In this document: piece after piece, positions 33,405 to 42,236 of the stretch
Layout of the letters: each line of letters starts with the position of its first letter
Position numbering within the stretch: position 1 is the stretch's first letter
Assembly: GCA_002415485.1 (NCBI GenBank)
Contig: DHYU01000060.1
Location: 3,512-67,511 of the forward strand
From: Proteobacteria bacterium UBA5122
Lineage (GTDB): Bacteria > Pseudomonadota > Gammaproteobacteria > Tenderiales > Tenderiaceae
Length of the DNA stretch: 64,000 nucleotides
Direction: 5' to 3'
Notes under the pieces: model-generated
The model's input: the letters and a program-made list of their open reading frames with translations, nothing else
Told to the model about the DNA's origin: nothing
Database searches by the model: none
Program-made: the position numbers and the translations under genes

Positions 33405-33668
33405 TCACGTGTCCTGAGTTTTGTTTGCTTCTGCGATGCGTTGTTTGATCTTGTTTTTGGCCGCGTCGGACAAACAGTCGTCGCAGTGGTGGTCGATGTG
33501 TTGTTCCAGCTTGGGCCCGATTTTGCGAAACAGCTGCATTTGCTGGGTAAAGTTGGTGCAGTTCTTACAGATGAACAGGTGCAGGCGCAGGCTGAGGCGC
33601 TGTATTACGCTCAGTTTGCGATCGAGTTGTTGTGAGATAAGGGCGGAGGCCTCTTTGCAGTTGAGCAT
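33405..33668 (-). CDS. Zinc-finger anti-sigma factor
   Basis: An 87 aa protein with the ZAS/zf-HC2 motif: Cys4, His29 in 'LRLHLFICKNC', Cys34 and Cys37. This zinc site binds ECF sigma factors and often releases them on oxidation. It lacks a membrane segment, so it is cytoplasmic, as in ChrR- or RsrA-like soluble anti-sigma factors. The C-terminal part has a further His-His-Cys-Asp-Asp-Cys cluster (57-62). Start ATG 33668, nine bases after the sigma gene. Confidence 0.85.
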   Translation of the reverse strand: MLNCKEASALISQQLDRKLSVIQRLSLRLHLFICKNCTNFTQQMQLFRKIGPKLEQHIDHHCDDCLSDAAKNKIKQRIAEANKTQDT

Positions 33669-33677
33669 GATTCCCCC

Positions 33678-34250
33678 CTATGTCTTTGCGGTGCCAAACC
33701 AGTTCAGGTCCAGGCATTCACGCAGATGCATGCGCATGCGCGACAGCATGGTCCACAGGTTATTGGTCGAGCTCAACTCCATTTCCTGACAGATGCGATC
33801 GCTGTCGAGGCCGTCGAGTTCGCGCAGGATAAACAGGGTCGCCATGCGTTTGGGTAGTTTCTCGACGCACTGATTCAGTGTCTGCCAGAACTGTTGCTGG
33901 TCGAGGCTGGCGTCCGGGTTGTTCCAGCGGTCGATGTCGAATTTCCAGTGACCGGTGCCGTCGAAGCTTTCTTCGATGATGTCATCAAAGCCGATCTGGT
34001 CTTCATCGTGGGCGCGTTCGCGCACGGCCTTGCGGATGTGATCAACGATCTTGTTCTTGAGTATGCTGATCATCCAGGTCTTTTCCGAGGCGTTGCCAGC
34101 AAAATTGTGCTGGGCCTTGAGCGCTGCCAAGAATGTTTCCTGCACCATTTCTTCGGCCAGCATCTCATCGCGCAGCCGATAATTGGCATGGCGAAACAAG
34201 ATGTCGCCATACTTGTCGAGCCAGGTGTTGGGATCGGAAAGTGTATGCAT
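33678..34250 (-). CDS. ECF sigma factor
   Basis: A 190 aa extracytoplasmic-function sigma factor. Region 2 (about 15-85; 'DEMLAEEMVQETFLAALK' for core and -10 binding) and region 4 (about 125-180; 'ELDGLDSDRICQEMELSSTNNLWTML' as helix-turn-helix) are visible. It lies directly upstream of the zinc-finger anti-sigma factor, the standard pairing, and 24 bases after the reductase gene. The stress that activates it is likely redox or metal, judging from its neighbours. Confidence 0.92.
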   Translation of the reverse strand: MHTLSDPNTWLDKYGDILFRHANYRLRDEMLAEEMVQETFLAALKAQHNFAGNASEKTWMISILKNKIVDHIRKAVRERAHDEDQIGFDDIIEESFDGTGHWKFDIDRWNNPDASLDQQQFWQTLNQCVEKLPKRMATLFILRELDGLDSDRICQEMELSSTNNLWTMLSRMRMHLRECLDLNWFGTAKT

Positions 34251-34274
34251 GGGGGTGCATGCTATCAGCCTTTA

Positions 34275-35702
34275 TCATCCGCGCAAACCGAAGATTCGTT
34301 TGATCCATTTTTTCGCGTTGGGCGTGAGGCCTTCCTTCATACGCGCATCGGCGACGCGACGATTGATCTGCGCCAGCGTCGGGTAGATGTGGATCACGCT
34401 CGACAGGTCGCTGGCCTTCATGCCCTTGGCGATGGCGAGCACGTATTCGTGGATCAACTCGCCGGCATGGGGGCCGACGATGGCGGCGCCCAATAACTTG
34501 CCTTTGGGCGTGGTGATGATCTTGGCGAAGCCCTCGGTGGTGCCGTCGGCACGGGCGCGGTCCATGTCCTGAAACGGAAAGGCGTAGACGCGATGCTCGA
34601 TGCCCTGGTGTTTGGCCTCGGTCTCCGACAGGCCGACACGCGCCAGCTCGGGGTCGCTGAAGGTTGCCCAGGGCACGTTTTGGGTCTGTGCCTTTGCCGG
34701 CAGGCGGAAGATCGCATTGCGCAGCACGACGCCGGCGTGGTGCTCGGCCATGTGGGTGAACTGATGGCCGCCGACCACATCACCTGCGGCGTAGATGTGT
34801 TTTTGGCTGGTGCGCAGACGGGCGTCGGTGACCAGCCGGCCATCCTGTAGTGCGACGCCAGCGGCCTCCAGGCCCAGCTGCTCGACATTGGGTCTGCGAC
34901 CGGCGGCGATCAGCAGTTTGTCGGCGCGGATGGTTTTGCTGGCGCCGTTGGCGTCGGTGAGCTGTAACTCGATCACGCCGTGGCTATCCTGGACCTGCTC
35001 GGGGCTGTGGTTCAGCAATAATTCGACGCCTTCCTCGCGCAGCCGTTCGGCCACCACGGCGGCCATGTCGGCGTCTTCCTTGGGCAGGATCTGTGGGCCG
35101 CGTTGCACCAGATAGACCTTGCTGCCGAGACGGCTGAAGGCCTGGGCCAGTTCGACACCGATCGGGCCGCCGCCGAGCACGATCATGCTGTCGACATTGT
35201 CGCGCAGATCGAAGACCTGCTCGTTGGTCAGGTAATCGACCGAGTCGATGCCAGGGATGTCCGGGATCGCCGGCCGGGAGCCGGTGGCGATGACGAAGCG
35301 TTTGGCCGTGATGTCGCGGCCGTTGACGTGAAAGGTGTGTGGATCGGTGAAACGCCCGGCGCCGAGAATGACATCGACACCGAGGCTGCGGAAACGCTCG
35401 GGGCTGTCGTGAGGCTCGATGGTCTTGATCACATCGGCGACCCGCTCCATCACCGGCCCCAGCTGGGGGCTGATGGGGCTGGCCGGCAGGGCGTAGCGGC
35501 CGGCATCGCGGATGGTATGGGCTACTTTGGCCGATTGCAGCAGGGTTTTGCTGGGGACGCAGCCGTAGTTGAGGCAGTCGCCGCCCATTTTATGCTTCTC
35601 GACCAGCGCCACCTTGGCCCCCAGCGTGGCCCCCCCGGCGGCGACCACCAGCCCGGCGGCGCCGCCGCCGATGACGCAGATGTCGAATACTATTTTAGGC
35701 AT
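34275..35702 (-). CDS. FAD-dependent pyridine nucleotide-disulfide oxidoreductase, mercuric-reductase-like
   Basis: A 475 aa flavoprotein of the E3/MerA family. It shows the FAD motif 'ICVIGGGAAGLVVAAGGA', the redox disulfide 'GGDCLNYGCVPSKTL', the NAD(P) motif 'IVLGGGPIGVELAQAF', and a C-terminal dimer domain ending in 'SVIHIYPTLAQINRRVADAR', with His-Ile-Tyr-Pro-Thr where E3 has HPHPT. There is no MerA-type C-terminal cysteine pair, so mercuric reduction is not expected. ATG 35702 with AAGGGA site. First gene of an operon with ECF sigma, anti-sigma and NRAMP. Confidence 0.88.
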   Translation of the reverse strand: MPKIVFDICVIGGGAAGLVVAAGGATLGAKVALVEKHKMGGDCLNYGCVPSKTLLQSAKVAHTIRDAGRYALPASPISPQLGPVMERVADVIKTIEPHDSPERFRSLGVDVILGAGRFTDPHTFHVNGRDITAKRFVIATGSRPAIPDIPGIDSVDYLTNEQVFDLRDNVDSMIVLGGGPIGVELAQAFSRLGSKVYLVQRGPQILPKEDADMAAVVAERLREEGVELLLNHSPEQVQDSHGVIELQLTDANGASKTIRADKLLIAAGRRPNVEQLGLEAAGVALQDGRLVTDARLRTSQKHIYAAGDVVGGHQFTHMAEHHAGVVLRNAIFRLPAKAQTQNVPWATFSDPELARVGLSETEAKHQGIEHRVYAFPFQDMDRARADGTTEGFAKIITTPKGKLLGAAIVGPHAGELIHEYVLAIAKGMKASDLSSVIHIYPTLAQINRRVADARMKEGLTPNAKKWIKRIFGLRG

Positions 35703-35816
35703 GGATTGATTCCCTTCAGGTATACTTAGCAAACGTAGGTTATTTCCATCTTGGTCGATCGTACTGCATAAACCTTACAGTGCGTTTCGGTGTTTGCAAC
35801 ATTTTGAGGTAGTACT
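35703..35816. promoter_or_regulatory. Divergent promoter region, pilU and reductase operon
   Basis: The 114 bases hold start signals for both directions. On the minus strand TGTAAGG (35773-35779) and GTATAC (35720-35725) are possible fragments of ECF-type or vegetative promoters, but spacing and consensus do not decide. Confidence 0.3.
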
Positions 35817-37010
35817 ATGGATGAACTGACAAAGTCTAAAGCTCGGTTCGATAATAGTGGGCTTTGGTCTTATCTGCAGGCCATGGCCGATGCCAATGCC
35901 TCGGATTTGTTTATTACCGTTGGCAAACCTCCATGTTTTAAAGTGGATGGTCGGGTTGTTCCCTTCAGTACTCAGCCCTTGACCTCAGATCAGGTCAACA
36001 AACTCGCCTTTGCCACCATGAGCCTGGAGCAGGGCGATGAGTTTCGGCGAGAGCTTGAGTCCAATTTTGCAATTAGTCGACCGGGTATCGGCCGTTTCCG
36101 GGTCAATGTGTTCAGGCAGCTGAACGAGACGGGGCTGGTCGTGCGGCGGATCAAGGATGCGATTCCAACCTTGGCAGAGCTGGGCCTGCCGGCAAGTGTT
36201 GAGTCGCTCGCCATGGCCAAGCGTGGGCTGGTCATTTTTGTGGGGGCGACAGGGGTGGGTAAGTCGACCTCCCTCGCAGCGATGGTGGGGCATCGTAACC
36301 GCAGCAGCGAAGGGCATATTGTCTGTGTTGAAGATCCTGTGGAATTTGTTCATCACCATGCGGGCTGTATCGTCACGCAGCGAGAGGTCGGTATCGATAC
36401 CCATTCTTATGAACATGCACTGCAGAACATGCTGCGCCAGGCACCGGATGTGGTCATGATCGGTGAGGTGCGTAGCCGCGAGACGATGGAGCATGCGATC
36501 ACCTTCGCTGAAACAGGCCATCTGGTGTTGACTACCTTGCATGCCACCAATACCAATCAGGCATTGGACCGGATCCTCAACTTTTTCCCCAGTGATCGCC
36601 GTCAGCAATTGTTGATGGATCTATCCCTGAATCTGAGGGCTATTGTTGGGCAGCGGCTGCTGCCAGCAGTGGCCAGCAATGGCCGTAAGCTGGCGGTGGA
36701 GTTGATGCTGAATTCACCCTATATCGCTGATCTCATTTTGCGTGGCGATATCCCGTCCATTCGTGAGGCGATGAAAAAATCAACGTTGCAGCAGATGTGT
36801 ACGTTTGATGATTCTATCCATGCATTGTATGAGGCCGGTGAGATCACTGCCGAAGATGCGGTGCATTACGCGGATTCGCCGAACAATCTGCGACTGATGA
36901 TCAAGTTGGGGCGGCGTTTTAATCCGGAGGCTGAGCTATTGCGCGGGCAGATGGTGGAACGTGGAGACAGTGCTGCCCGTCATTACCCGCAGCGACATAC
37001 ACATTCGTAA
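35817..37010 (+). CDS. pilU: Type IV pilus retraction ATPase PilU
   Basis: A 397 aa secretion-type ATPase that helps PilT depolymerise type IV pili for twitching and surface sensing. The Walker A motif is GATGVGKST (143-151), with Walker B 'DVVMIGEVR' and an Asp/His box ('EDPVEFVHHH') in the expected order, then 'ETGHLVLTTLHATNTNQALDRI'. The C-terminal extension of about 30 residues after the core is typical of PilU rather than PilT. No pilT precedes it here, because the upstream gene is divergent; the cell's pilT must be elsewhere. ATG 35817. A terminator follows. Confidence 0.9.
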   Translation: MDELTKSKARFDNSGLWSYLQAMADANASDLFITVGKPPCFKVDGRVVPFSTQPLTSDQVNKLAFATMSLEQGDEFRRELESNFAISRPGIGRFRVNVFRQLNETGLVVRRIKDAIPTLAELGLPASVESLAMAKRGLVIFVGATGVGKSTSLAAMVGHRNRSSEGHIVCVEDPVEFVHHHAGCIVTQREVGIDTHSYEHALQNMLRQAPDVVMIGEVRSRETMEHAITFAETGHLVLTTLHATNTNQALDRILNFFPSDRRQQLLMDLSLNLRAIVGQRLLPAVASNGRKLAVELMLNSPYIADLILRGDIPSIREAMKKSTLQQMCTFDDSIHALYEAGEITAEDAVHYADSPNNLRLMIKLGRRFNPEAELLRGQMVERGDSAARHYPQRHTHS

Positions 37011-37015
37011 CGCTT

Positions 37016-37042
37016 GCGCCCTTGTATCCAGGGGCGCTTTTT
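37016..37042 (+). terminator. Intrinsic terminator of pilU
   Basis: GCGCCC pairs with GGGCGC around a ten-base loop, followed by TTTTT. It starts six bases after the pilU stop. Confidence 0.65.
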
Positions 37043-37256
37043 CATCCGAGTAGTCTCTACACTACGACCTTCCTTTACCAGACATCCCCTGATGTAAATT
37101 TTTTTTAACATTCCATGAGGGGATCCGTCGTGGATCAGCGCTTATCACAGTAAGGGCAACATCTGAGTTCGAAAATCTCTCGAAGCAGGTGTTGGTGATC
37201 TGGACAAAAGCGGCCAAATTCGAAGACACGGCTTTGGCGGATACGGGGTGAATATA

Positions 37257-38048
37257 ATGAACACGGGGATGATGAAAGGCGTAACACTGGCGTTTGGATT
37301 GGCATTGTCATCGGTGGCCAGCGCCGGGCAGATGTTGTGGGTCGGTGATGAACATGGAAACCTGGGCACGGTTGATATCGCAACCGGCGCGGTAAATGTC
37401 ATCGGTAACATGGGAACGGCGATGACGGACATCGCCTTTGACAATCATGGCAATCTCTACGGCATCACGTTCAACTCGCTGTTTAGGATCGATACCGCCA
37501 CTGCAGGCATAACCCATATCGGTCAGCATACGCTGGGGGTGGGGGCAAAGAATTCTCTGGAATTTGGTGCCGACGGCACGCTGTATGCCGCGAGTGACGC
37601 CTTGTATTCACTCGATGTAGGCACTGGCGCAGCCTCACGCATCGGTAATGGGGGGGCGGCATATCAATCATCGGGTGATCTGGCCTTTGTCGGCGGTGAT
37701 ATGTATCTCAGCTCGGCCGGTATCTCCGACAGCCTGATGCGCGTGGATGCAGCAACGGGGGTGGCGACATTGATCGGTGATTTGGGCTTTAACGCCGTCT
37801 ATGGTCTGGCCACTGATCTGGAAAACAATCTCTGGGGACTATCCGGTACAAGCATTCTGTCGATCAACACCCTCACTGGTGCGGCTTCTTTTGTGTTGGA
37901 TTATGCCGGTTCCGGCCTCGGCCAGGCCTGGGGTTCGGCCTTCTTTGAAAGACCTGGCACTGTGCCAGAACCATCTGCCTTGTTGATGATGAGCGCAGGG
38001 CTGCTGGGCCTGGGTTACATGCGCAAGCGTAAAACACTCTCCGTTTAA
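37257..38048 (+). CDS. PEP-CTERM protein with beta-propeller-like repeats
   Basis: A 263 aa exported protein. Signal peptide about 1-24 (ending ASA/GQ). The body repeats short units such as 'IDTATAGITHIG' and 'VDAATGVATLIG' that resemble a beta-propeller. The C-terminus is a PEP-CTERM sorting signal: VPEPSALLMMSAGLLGLGY followed by MRKRK, which exosortase and its partners recognise in bacteria that make exopolysaccharide. ATG 37257 (GGGGTG site) is preferred to GTG 37248. No exosortase gene is in the window. It is the first of three surface-protein genes. Confidence 0.85.
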   Translation: MNTGMMKGVTLAFGLALSSVASAGQMLWVGDEHGNLGTVDIATGAVNVIGNMGTAMTDIAFDNHGNLYGITFNSLFRIDTATAGITHIGQHTLGVGAKNSLEFGADGTLYAASDALYSLDVGTGAASRIGNGGAAYQSSGDLAFVGGDMYLSSAGISDSLMRVDAATGVATLIGDLGFNAVYGLATDLENNLWGLSGTSILSINTLTGAASFVLDYAGSGLGQAWGSAFFERPGTVPEPSALLMMSAGLLGLGYMRKRKTLSV

Positions 38049-38133
38049 ACAGCATCGTGTGTGTCCATAGTCGCGGCGGATATCCGCTGCCTGGATACGC
38101 ACGCCCTAAAAAAGCTTATAGAGGATAAATCAA

Positions 38134-39306
38134 ATGTCCATTTTCAAATTATCAGCGCGGGATCTCAATGCGGTTGTGCTGGGTATCACGCTGTCGTTGG
38201 CGGCAGCACCGGGTGTGTTGCTGGCACAATCGGTAGACTTCGATGGTGACGGCATTCCTGATGTGGTGGATATCGATGACGATAACGACGGCATACTCGA
38301 TATCGATGAAGGCGGCGGTGCGCGTGACACCGATGGTGATCTCTTTGATGACTCACGTGATTGGGACAGCGACGGTGATGGCATCTTTGACGTGGTCGAG
38401 GCCGGCGCGAATGGCCCCGCCTTGGACCTGAATCAGGATGGCATGATCGACCTGTCATTCCCCGTCGGCGCCAATGGTCTGGCCAATTTCATCGAGATCG
38501 GTGATGAATCCGGCTTGGTGGATTACAACGGCGATGGCGTTTCAGATCTGCCACGGCAGACCGATCGCGACGAAGTACCAGACTTTGTCGATCTCGATTC
38601 GGATAACGATACCGCTCTCGACTTCACTGAATCCGGCGGCAACAGTTTGCTGCCTGTTGATAGCGATGGCGATGGCGTCGCTGATTACCGTGACCTTGAT
38701 TCCGATAACGACGGCATCCCGGATATCCGCGAAGTGAAGGGTGTGATGGATAACTCTATTTTTGTCATCGATCCGATCCTGGATGTGAATGTCGATGGCC
38801 TGGATGACAACGTGGCTGCGTCACCTTCACCGGTGCCTGACAGCGAGCTGGATGGCACACCGGATTACCTCGATCTCAATTCTGACAACGACCCCCTAAA
38901 TGACGTGATTGAGGCCGGTTCGGTCGATGTCGATGGCGACAATGTTGTTGATGGCCAGGTGGATCTGAATGGCAACGGTTATCACGATTACTTTGAGGTG
39001 TTACCGCTGCCGGTGCCTGATGTCGACAGTGATGGCATTGAAGATTTCAGAGAGCCGAATGGTGATGCTCCACCACCGCCGCCATGTGTGCATAACTGTG
39101 AAGACACTGAGGTGCCAGTTGATACAGGGACGCACTCTGCAGCGAAAAACAATGTTCAAACGGGTTTGGAAGGTGTAGGTGGTTGCAGCGTCAATCCGAA
39201 TGCAGCATTTGATCCATTATTGCCATTGATGACGAGCATGTTATTGCTACATGCGTTCAGACATCGTATCGCCAGCGTTGCGCGCAAGCTGATCAAAGGA
39301 AACTAA
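38134..39306 (+). CDS. Calcium-binding thrombospondin type 3 repeat protein with sorting tail
   Basis: A 390 aa exported protein. Signal peptide about 1-32. Repeats of the kind 'DFDGDGIPDVVDIDDDNDGI' with Asp, Asn and Gly spaced as in thrombospondin type 3 repeats run through about 35-320 and should bind many Ca2+ ions. The end 'GGCSVNPNAAFDPLLPLM' plus a hydrophobic stretch and a basic tail resembles the JDVT-CTERM sorting signal; the match is from memory of the pattern. Probably surface-anchored. Next gene starts two bases after the stop, so an operon is likely. Confidence 0.75.
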   Translation: MSIFKLSARDLNAVVLGITLSLAAAPGVLLAQSVDFDGDGIPDVVDIDDDNDGILDIDEGGGARDTDGDLFDDSRDWDSDGDGIFDVVEAGANGPALDLNQDGMIDLSFPVGANGLANFIEIGDESGLVDYNGDGVSDLPRQTDRDEVPDFVDLDSDNDTALDFTESGGNSLLPVDSDGDGVADYRDLDSDNDGIPDIREVKGVMDNSIFVIDPILDVNVDGLDDNVAASPSPVPDSELDGTPDYLDLNSDNDPLNDVIEAGSVDVDGDNVVDGQVDLNGNGYHDYFEVLPLPVPDVDSDGIEDFREPNGDAPPPPPCVHNCEDTEVPVDTGTHSAAKNNVQTGLEGVGGCSVNPNAAFDPLLPLMTSMLLLHAFRHRIASVARKLIKGN

Positions 39307-39308
39307 TC

Positions 39309-40403
39309 ATGAAGACCTCAAACGTAAAAACTTCTTTGTCGGCCCTGAGCCTGGCGTTGGGTATCGGTTTAGCGCTGCCTGTGGCCGCCAGCTCGGATAT
39401 GAATGGCAATGATCTGCCTGCCTGGTACGGTGGCCTGGGGATCGGTGTGTCCAACCTGGAGCCGGACACCAACAACAGCGGTTATAGCCTGGATGATACG
39501 CGTGATACTGGCTGGCGCCTGTTCCTGGGCTATGACCACAGCGACAAACTCAGCTTTGAAGGTTATTACTCTGATCAAGGCGAAGTAACCTTGGCCTCCA
39601 ATGGCAGCATCGCCTATCAGGACTTTGGAGCCGGTGCGCTTTATCGTTTTATCGGTGGTAACTATGATCGCCAAGGTGTGGATGTCTTCGCCAAGGCAGG
39701 CTTAGGCTTTATGAAGAACAGTAGCGACATCCATTATGAGCGTGTTAATGATCATCACGTCTATTTTGGTGCCGGTGTTGCCTATGCCTTAAACGAGCGT
39801 TACACCTTGCGCGCCGATGTCGATCTGTATGACAAGGACTCGCAGTTCTACACCATCAGCATTGCGCGTTATTTTGGTGAACACAAAAAGACGGCCTATC
39901 GTGTCGTCGAGCCTAAACAGGAACAATTGGCTATCGTGGTGGAGCCACGTGAACCGGTGATGCCGCCAGTGATGCCACCAGAAGAACCCAGCGTAGAGGT
40001 GAAAAATGCGGACTGTTTGAATGCAATCTCCAGCGCTGCTTTAAGCACGGATGGTTGTGTGTTGACGCTGGAGAATATCAATTTTGAATTTGATTCGGCC
40101 GAGTTGAAGAACAATGCCAAGAACCTGCTCGATGACCTGGCGCAAAAGCTTCGCCCCAGTGCCAAGTACAAGCTGAATGTGTCGGGCCATACCGACATCA
40201 TCGGTTCGCGTGAATACAACCTGGGGCTATCGCAAAACCGTGCCCAGTCAGTGAAAGGTTATCTGGTCGACAATGGCATCGAAGGTTCGGAGATCGCAGT
40301 TGAGGCGCATGCCTTTGATATCCCGGTCGCCGATAACAGCAGTGCCTATGGCCGCGCCAAGAATCGTCGTGTTGAAGTGAAGATTATTGAGCTGGTCGAA
40401 TAA
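39309..40403 (+). CDS. OmpA-type outer-membrane protein
   Basis: A 364 aa protein. Signal peptide about 1-28 (ending AAS). Residues 35-200 form an OmpA-like eight-stranded barrel with alternating aromatics ('WYGGLGIGVSNLE', 'TGWRLFLGYDHSDKLSFEGYY', 'FYTISIARYFG'). A Pro-rich linker (about 215-235) leads to a C-terminal OmpA/MotB peptidoglycan-binding domain (about 250-360; 'NFEFDSAELKNNAKNLLDDL', 'NVSGHTDIIGSREYNLGLSQ' and 'RAKNRRVEVKI'). It probably links the surface cluster to the wall. A terminator follows. Confidence 0.9.
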   Translation: MKTSNVKTSLSALSLALGIGLALPVAASSDMNGNDLPAWYGGLGIGVSNLEPDTNNSGYSLDDTRDTGWRLFLGYDHSDKLSFEGYYSDQGEVTLASNGSIAYQDFGAGALYRFIGGNYDRQGVDVFAKAGLGFMKNSSDIHYERVNDHHVYFGAGVAYALNERYTLRADVDLYDKDSQFYTISIARYFGEHKKTAYRVVEPKQEQLAIVVEPREPVMPPVMPPEEPSVEVKNADCLNAISSAALSTDGCVLTLENINFEFDSAELKNNAKNLLDDLAQKLRPSAKYKLNVSGHTDIIGSREYNLGLSQNRAQSVKGYLVDNGIEGSEIAVEAHAFDIPVADNSSAYGRAKNRRVEVKIIELVE

Positions 40404-40440
40404 GACGCTGCAATGGCCGGATGCGTGAGCAGGTGTCGTA

Positions 40441-40475
40441 AAAAAAAGGGGGGATGTTTTACATCCCCCCTTTTT
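40441..40475. terminator. Bidirectional terminator
   Basis: GGGGGGATGT pairs with ACATCCCCCC (loop TTT), flanked by A and T runs, so it can serve both the OmpA gene (plus strand) and the decarboxylase gene (minus strand). Confidence 0.85.
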
Positions 40476-40518
40476 CTATTTGCATCATCAATGATGTAGT
40501 GTGGGTCAGTGAACTCAA

Positions 40519-41760
40519 TCAACGACTCGTGTCGGCAGTAAAGAGCAGACGCTCGTAAAACTGGCCGCGCATACAGTGATTGGAGCTCATGGCCGATGCA
40601 TAACCCCCGGCGTTGAGGAAGACCAGGTAGTCACCCTCTTCCATGGGCGGTAGCTCGACCTCTTCGGCCCAGATATCCAGCGCCTCGTTGATGTTGCCGG
40701 CGATGGTGACCTTGCCAGTGGCGCCGGGACGCAGGCGACAAGGGGTGGGTTCGCAGGGCAGGCGATAGAAGGCAGGCTCAAGGGCCAGGTTAAATCCGCC
40801 ATTGACGCCGATAAAGTCCACCTGCTGTTTGCGTTCCACGGTGTTGACCTGCAGCACCAACACGCCGCTGTCCTTGACCAGAAAGTCTCCAGGCTCAACA
40901 CAGACCTCAAGGTTGCGTGGCGCGAAGTGTTTTTTCAGGATGTCTGACCAGTGCTGCAGGTCCAGTGGGCTGTCGGTCAGCACATGGGGCAGGCCGAGGC
41001 CACCACCGATATTGACGCTGCGCACGGTCTCCAGCTGATCAACAAACCACGTGCAGTCGCCGACGATCTCGTCCCACAGCGGCAGCTGCGGCGCCAGATA
41101 ACCGATGCCGACATGGAAGTGGATGCGTTCTATGGTCATGCCGTGCTGCTGTGCCTCGGCACAGGCCTCGGCGAAGTGTTCACGGTAGATGCCAAACTTG
41201 GTGGTCTTGCGGCCACTGTATTGCAGCAACTGGTTATTGCCGTAGCCGACCCCTTTGCCGGGGTTGACGCGCAGACCGATGCGACGCCCTGGGCAACGCT
41301 GCCCCAGGCGGCGGATCGTGCTGATGGAGTCACAATTGATCAGTACTGCCGGGAGACGCGCCAGGATGTCCAGATCCTCGTTCGAGACCGAGGTCGCGGT
41401 AAAGGAGATATCCTCCTCCCGAAAGCCACAGGCCAGGGCGTGCTGTACTTCGGCAGGTGAGCAGGCATCAATGCCACACAGGCCGCTGTTGCGCATCATG
41501 CTCAACAAGGGGGTAAAACGGTTCGCCTTCATCGCGTAAAAAACGCGGTGACGTAAACCGGTCGCGCTCAAGGCCCCTAGCAGCGTGTGCAGTTTCGCCA
41601 ATACCCGGTCGCCGTTATAAAAAAACGATGGCGTGCCGTGCGCGGTGGCCAGCATCTGCAGGCTGTGCCCGGCCAGTGTGAGATCACCGTTGTCGGCATA
41701 GTGCAGGTCCGTCCGCTGCCACCAGAAGTCGGCTGTAGGATGGTTTAAGACGGTGTTCAA
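40519..41760 (-). CDS. PLP-dependent decarboxylase-like protein (fold type III)
   Basis: A 413 aa protein of the ornithine/diaminopimelate decarboxylase superfamily. The PLP lysine is Lys78 in 'FYAMKANRF'; 'IHFHVGIGYL' (His stacking on PLP) and 'VNIGGGLGLPH' (phosphate loop) are present. In the C-terminal domain, however, the usual GPxCxxxD motif reads 'AGNINEALDIWAEE', with no catalytic cysteine, so it may not be an ordinary decarboxylase and could act on a different substrate or as racemase/binder. Translation starts from TTG 41760, which overlaps the stop of the SET gene (TTGA), with a GAAGGG site, hence tight coupling. Confidence 0.8.
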   Translation of the reverse strand: MNTVLNHPTADFWWQRTDLHYADNGDLTLAGHSLQMLATAHGTPSFFYNGDRVLAKLHTLLGALSATGLRHRVFYAMKANRFTPLLSMMRNSGLCGIDACSPAEVQHALACGFREEDISFTATSVSNEDLDILARLPAVLINCDSISTIRRLGQRCPGRRIGLRVNPGKGVGYGNNQLLQYSGRKTTKFGIYREHFAEACAEAQQHGMTIERIHFHVGIGYLAPQLPLWDEIVGDCTWFVDQLETVRSVNIGGGLGLPHVLTDSPLDLQHWSDILKKHFAPRNLEVCVEPGDFLVKDSGVLVLQVNTVERKQQVDFIGVNGGFNLALEPAFYRLPCEPTPCRLRPGATGKVTIAGNINEALDIWAEEVELPPMEEGDYLVFLNAGGYASAMSSNHCMRGQFYERLLFTADTSR

Positions 41761-42236
41761 CGTTTTAGACCCTTCAGGTATGCGAGGCCTTCCTCGTTCA
41801 CCAGCTCCTTGCGGCCAGTGATCCAATGGCGGCAGCTGCCGGAGCCACACAGACAGGCAAACTGTTTGAACAGAACATCCTCAGTGGCGGCATAGTCCAT
41901 GCTCAATACCGCTTCGGGTTCAATGTTGTCCAGCGCCCACACTTCCAGTGTCTGCATGTCGACAAAGACATTGGGTGAGCACGAGTGGGCCAGATAGCCG
42001 ACAAACTGCTCATCCAGCAAATGGATATTGGAGTTGATTTGCAGGGTGTGCTGGGTGCGGTAGGGTAGAACCGTCCCCGAGAAACGGGCAATCAATTCAC
42101 CACGTGGGTGCCCACGCCGAGAGTAAACGGCCTTGCCCTTGCCGTTTTCACGTTCTTCAACGATAAATTCTGAGGCGGGTGAGGGACTACAGTCTTCTTC
42201 CTCTTCTGCTTCGATTTCGAAACGCGATGCTGCCAT
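41757..42236 (-). CDS. SET-domain protein methyltransferase
   Basis: A 159 aa SET-domain protein. Motifs: 'GYLAHSCSPNVFVDM' (80-94, the N/HxSC-PN motif of SAM binding), 'VLSMDYAATED' (110-120, with the conserved Tyr) and a post-SET cysteine cluster CLCGSGSC (128-135) that would bind zinc with Cys86. The N-terminus has a run of acidic residues (8-15). SET proteins methylate lysines on proteins and are unusual in bacteria. ATG 42236 with AAGGAG site. It is the first gene of a two-gene operon with the PLP protein, so the enzyme may methylate its neighbour or that neighbour's product partner; this is inference. Confidence 0.85.
   Translation of the reverse strand: MAASRFEIEAEEEEDCSPSPASEFIVEERENGKGKAVYSRRGHPRGELIARFSGTVLPYRTQHTLQINSNIHLLDEQFVGYLAHSCSPNVFVDMQTLEVWALDNIEPEAVLSMDYAATEDVLFKQFACLCGSGSCRHWITGRKELVNEEGLAYLKGLKR

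Noticed and set aside
34275..35702. Mercuric reductase and mercury resistance operon
   Set aside because: The flavoprotein lacks the N-terminal heavy-metal domain and the C-terminal cysteine pair of MerA, and there is no merR, merT or merP.
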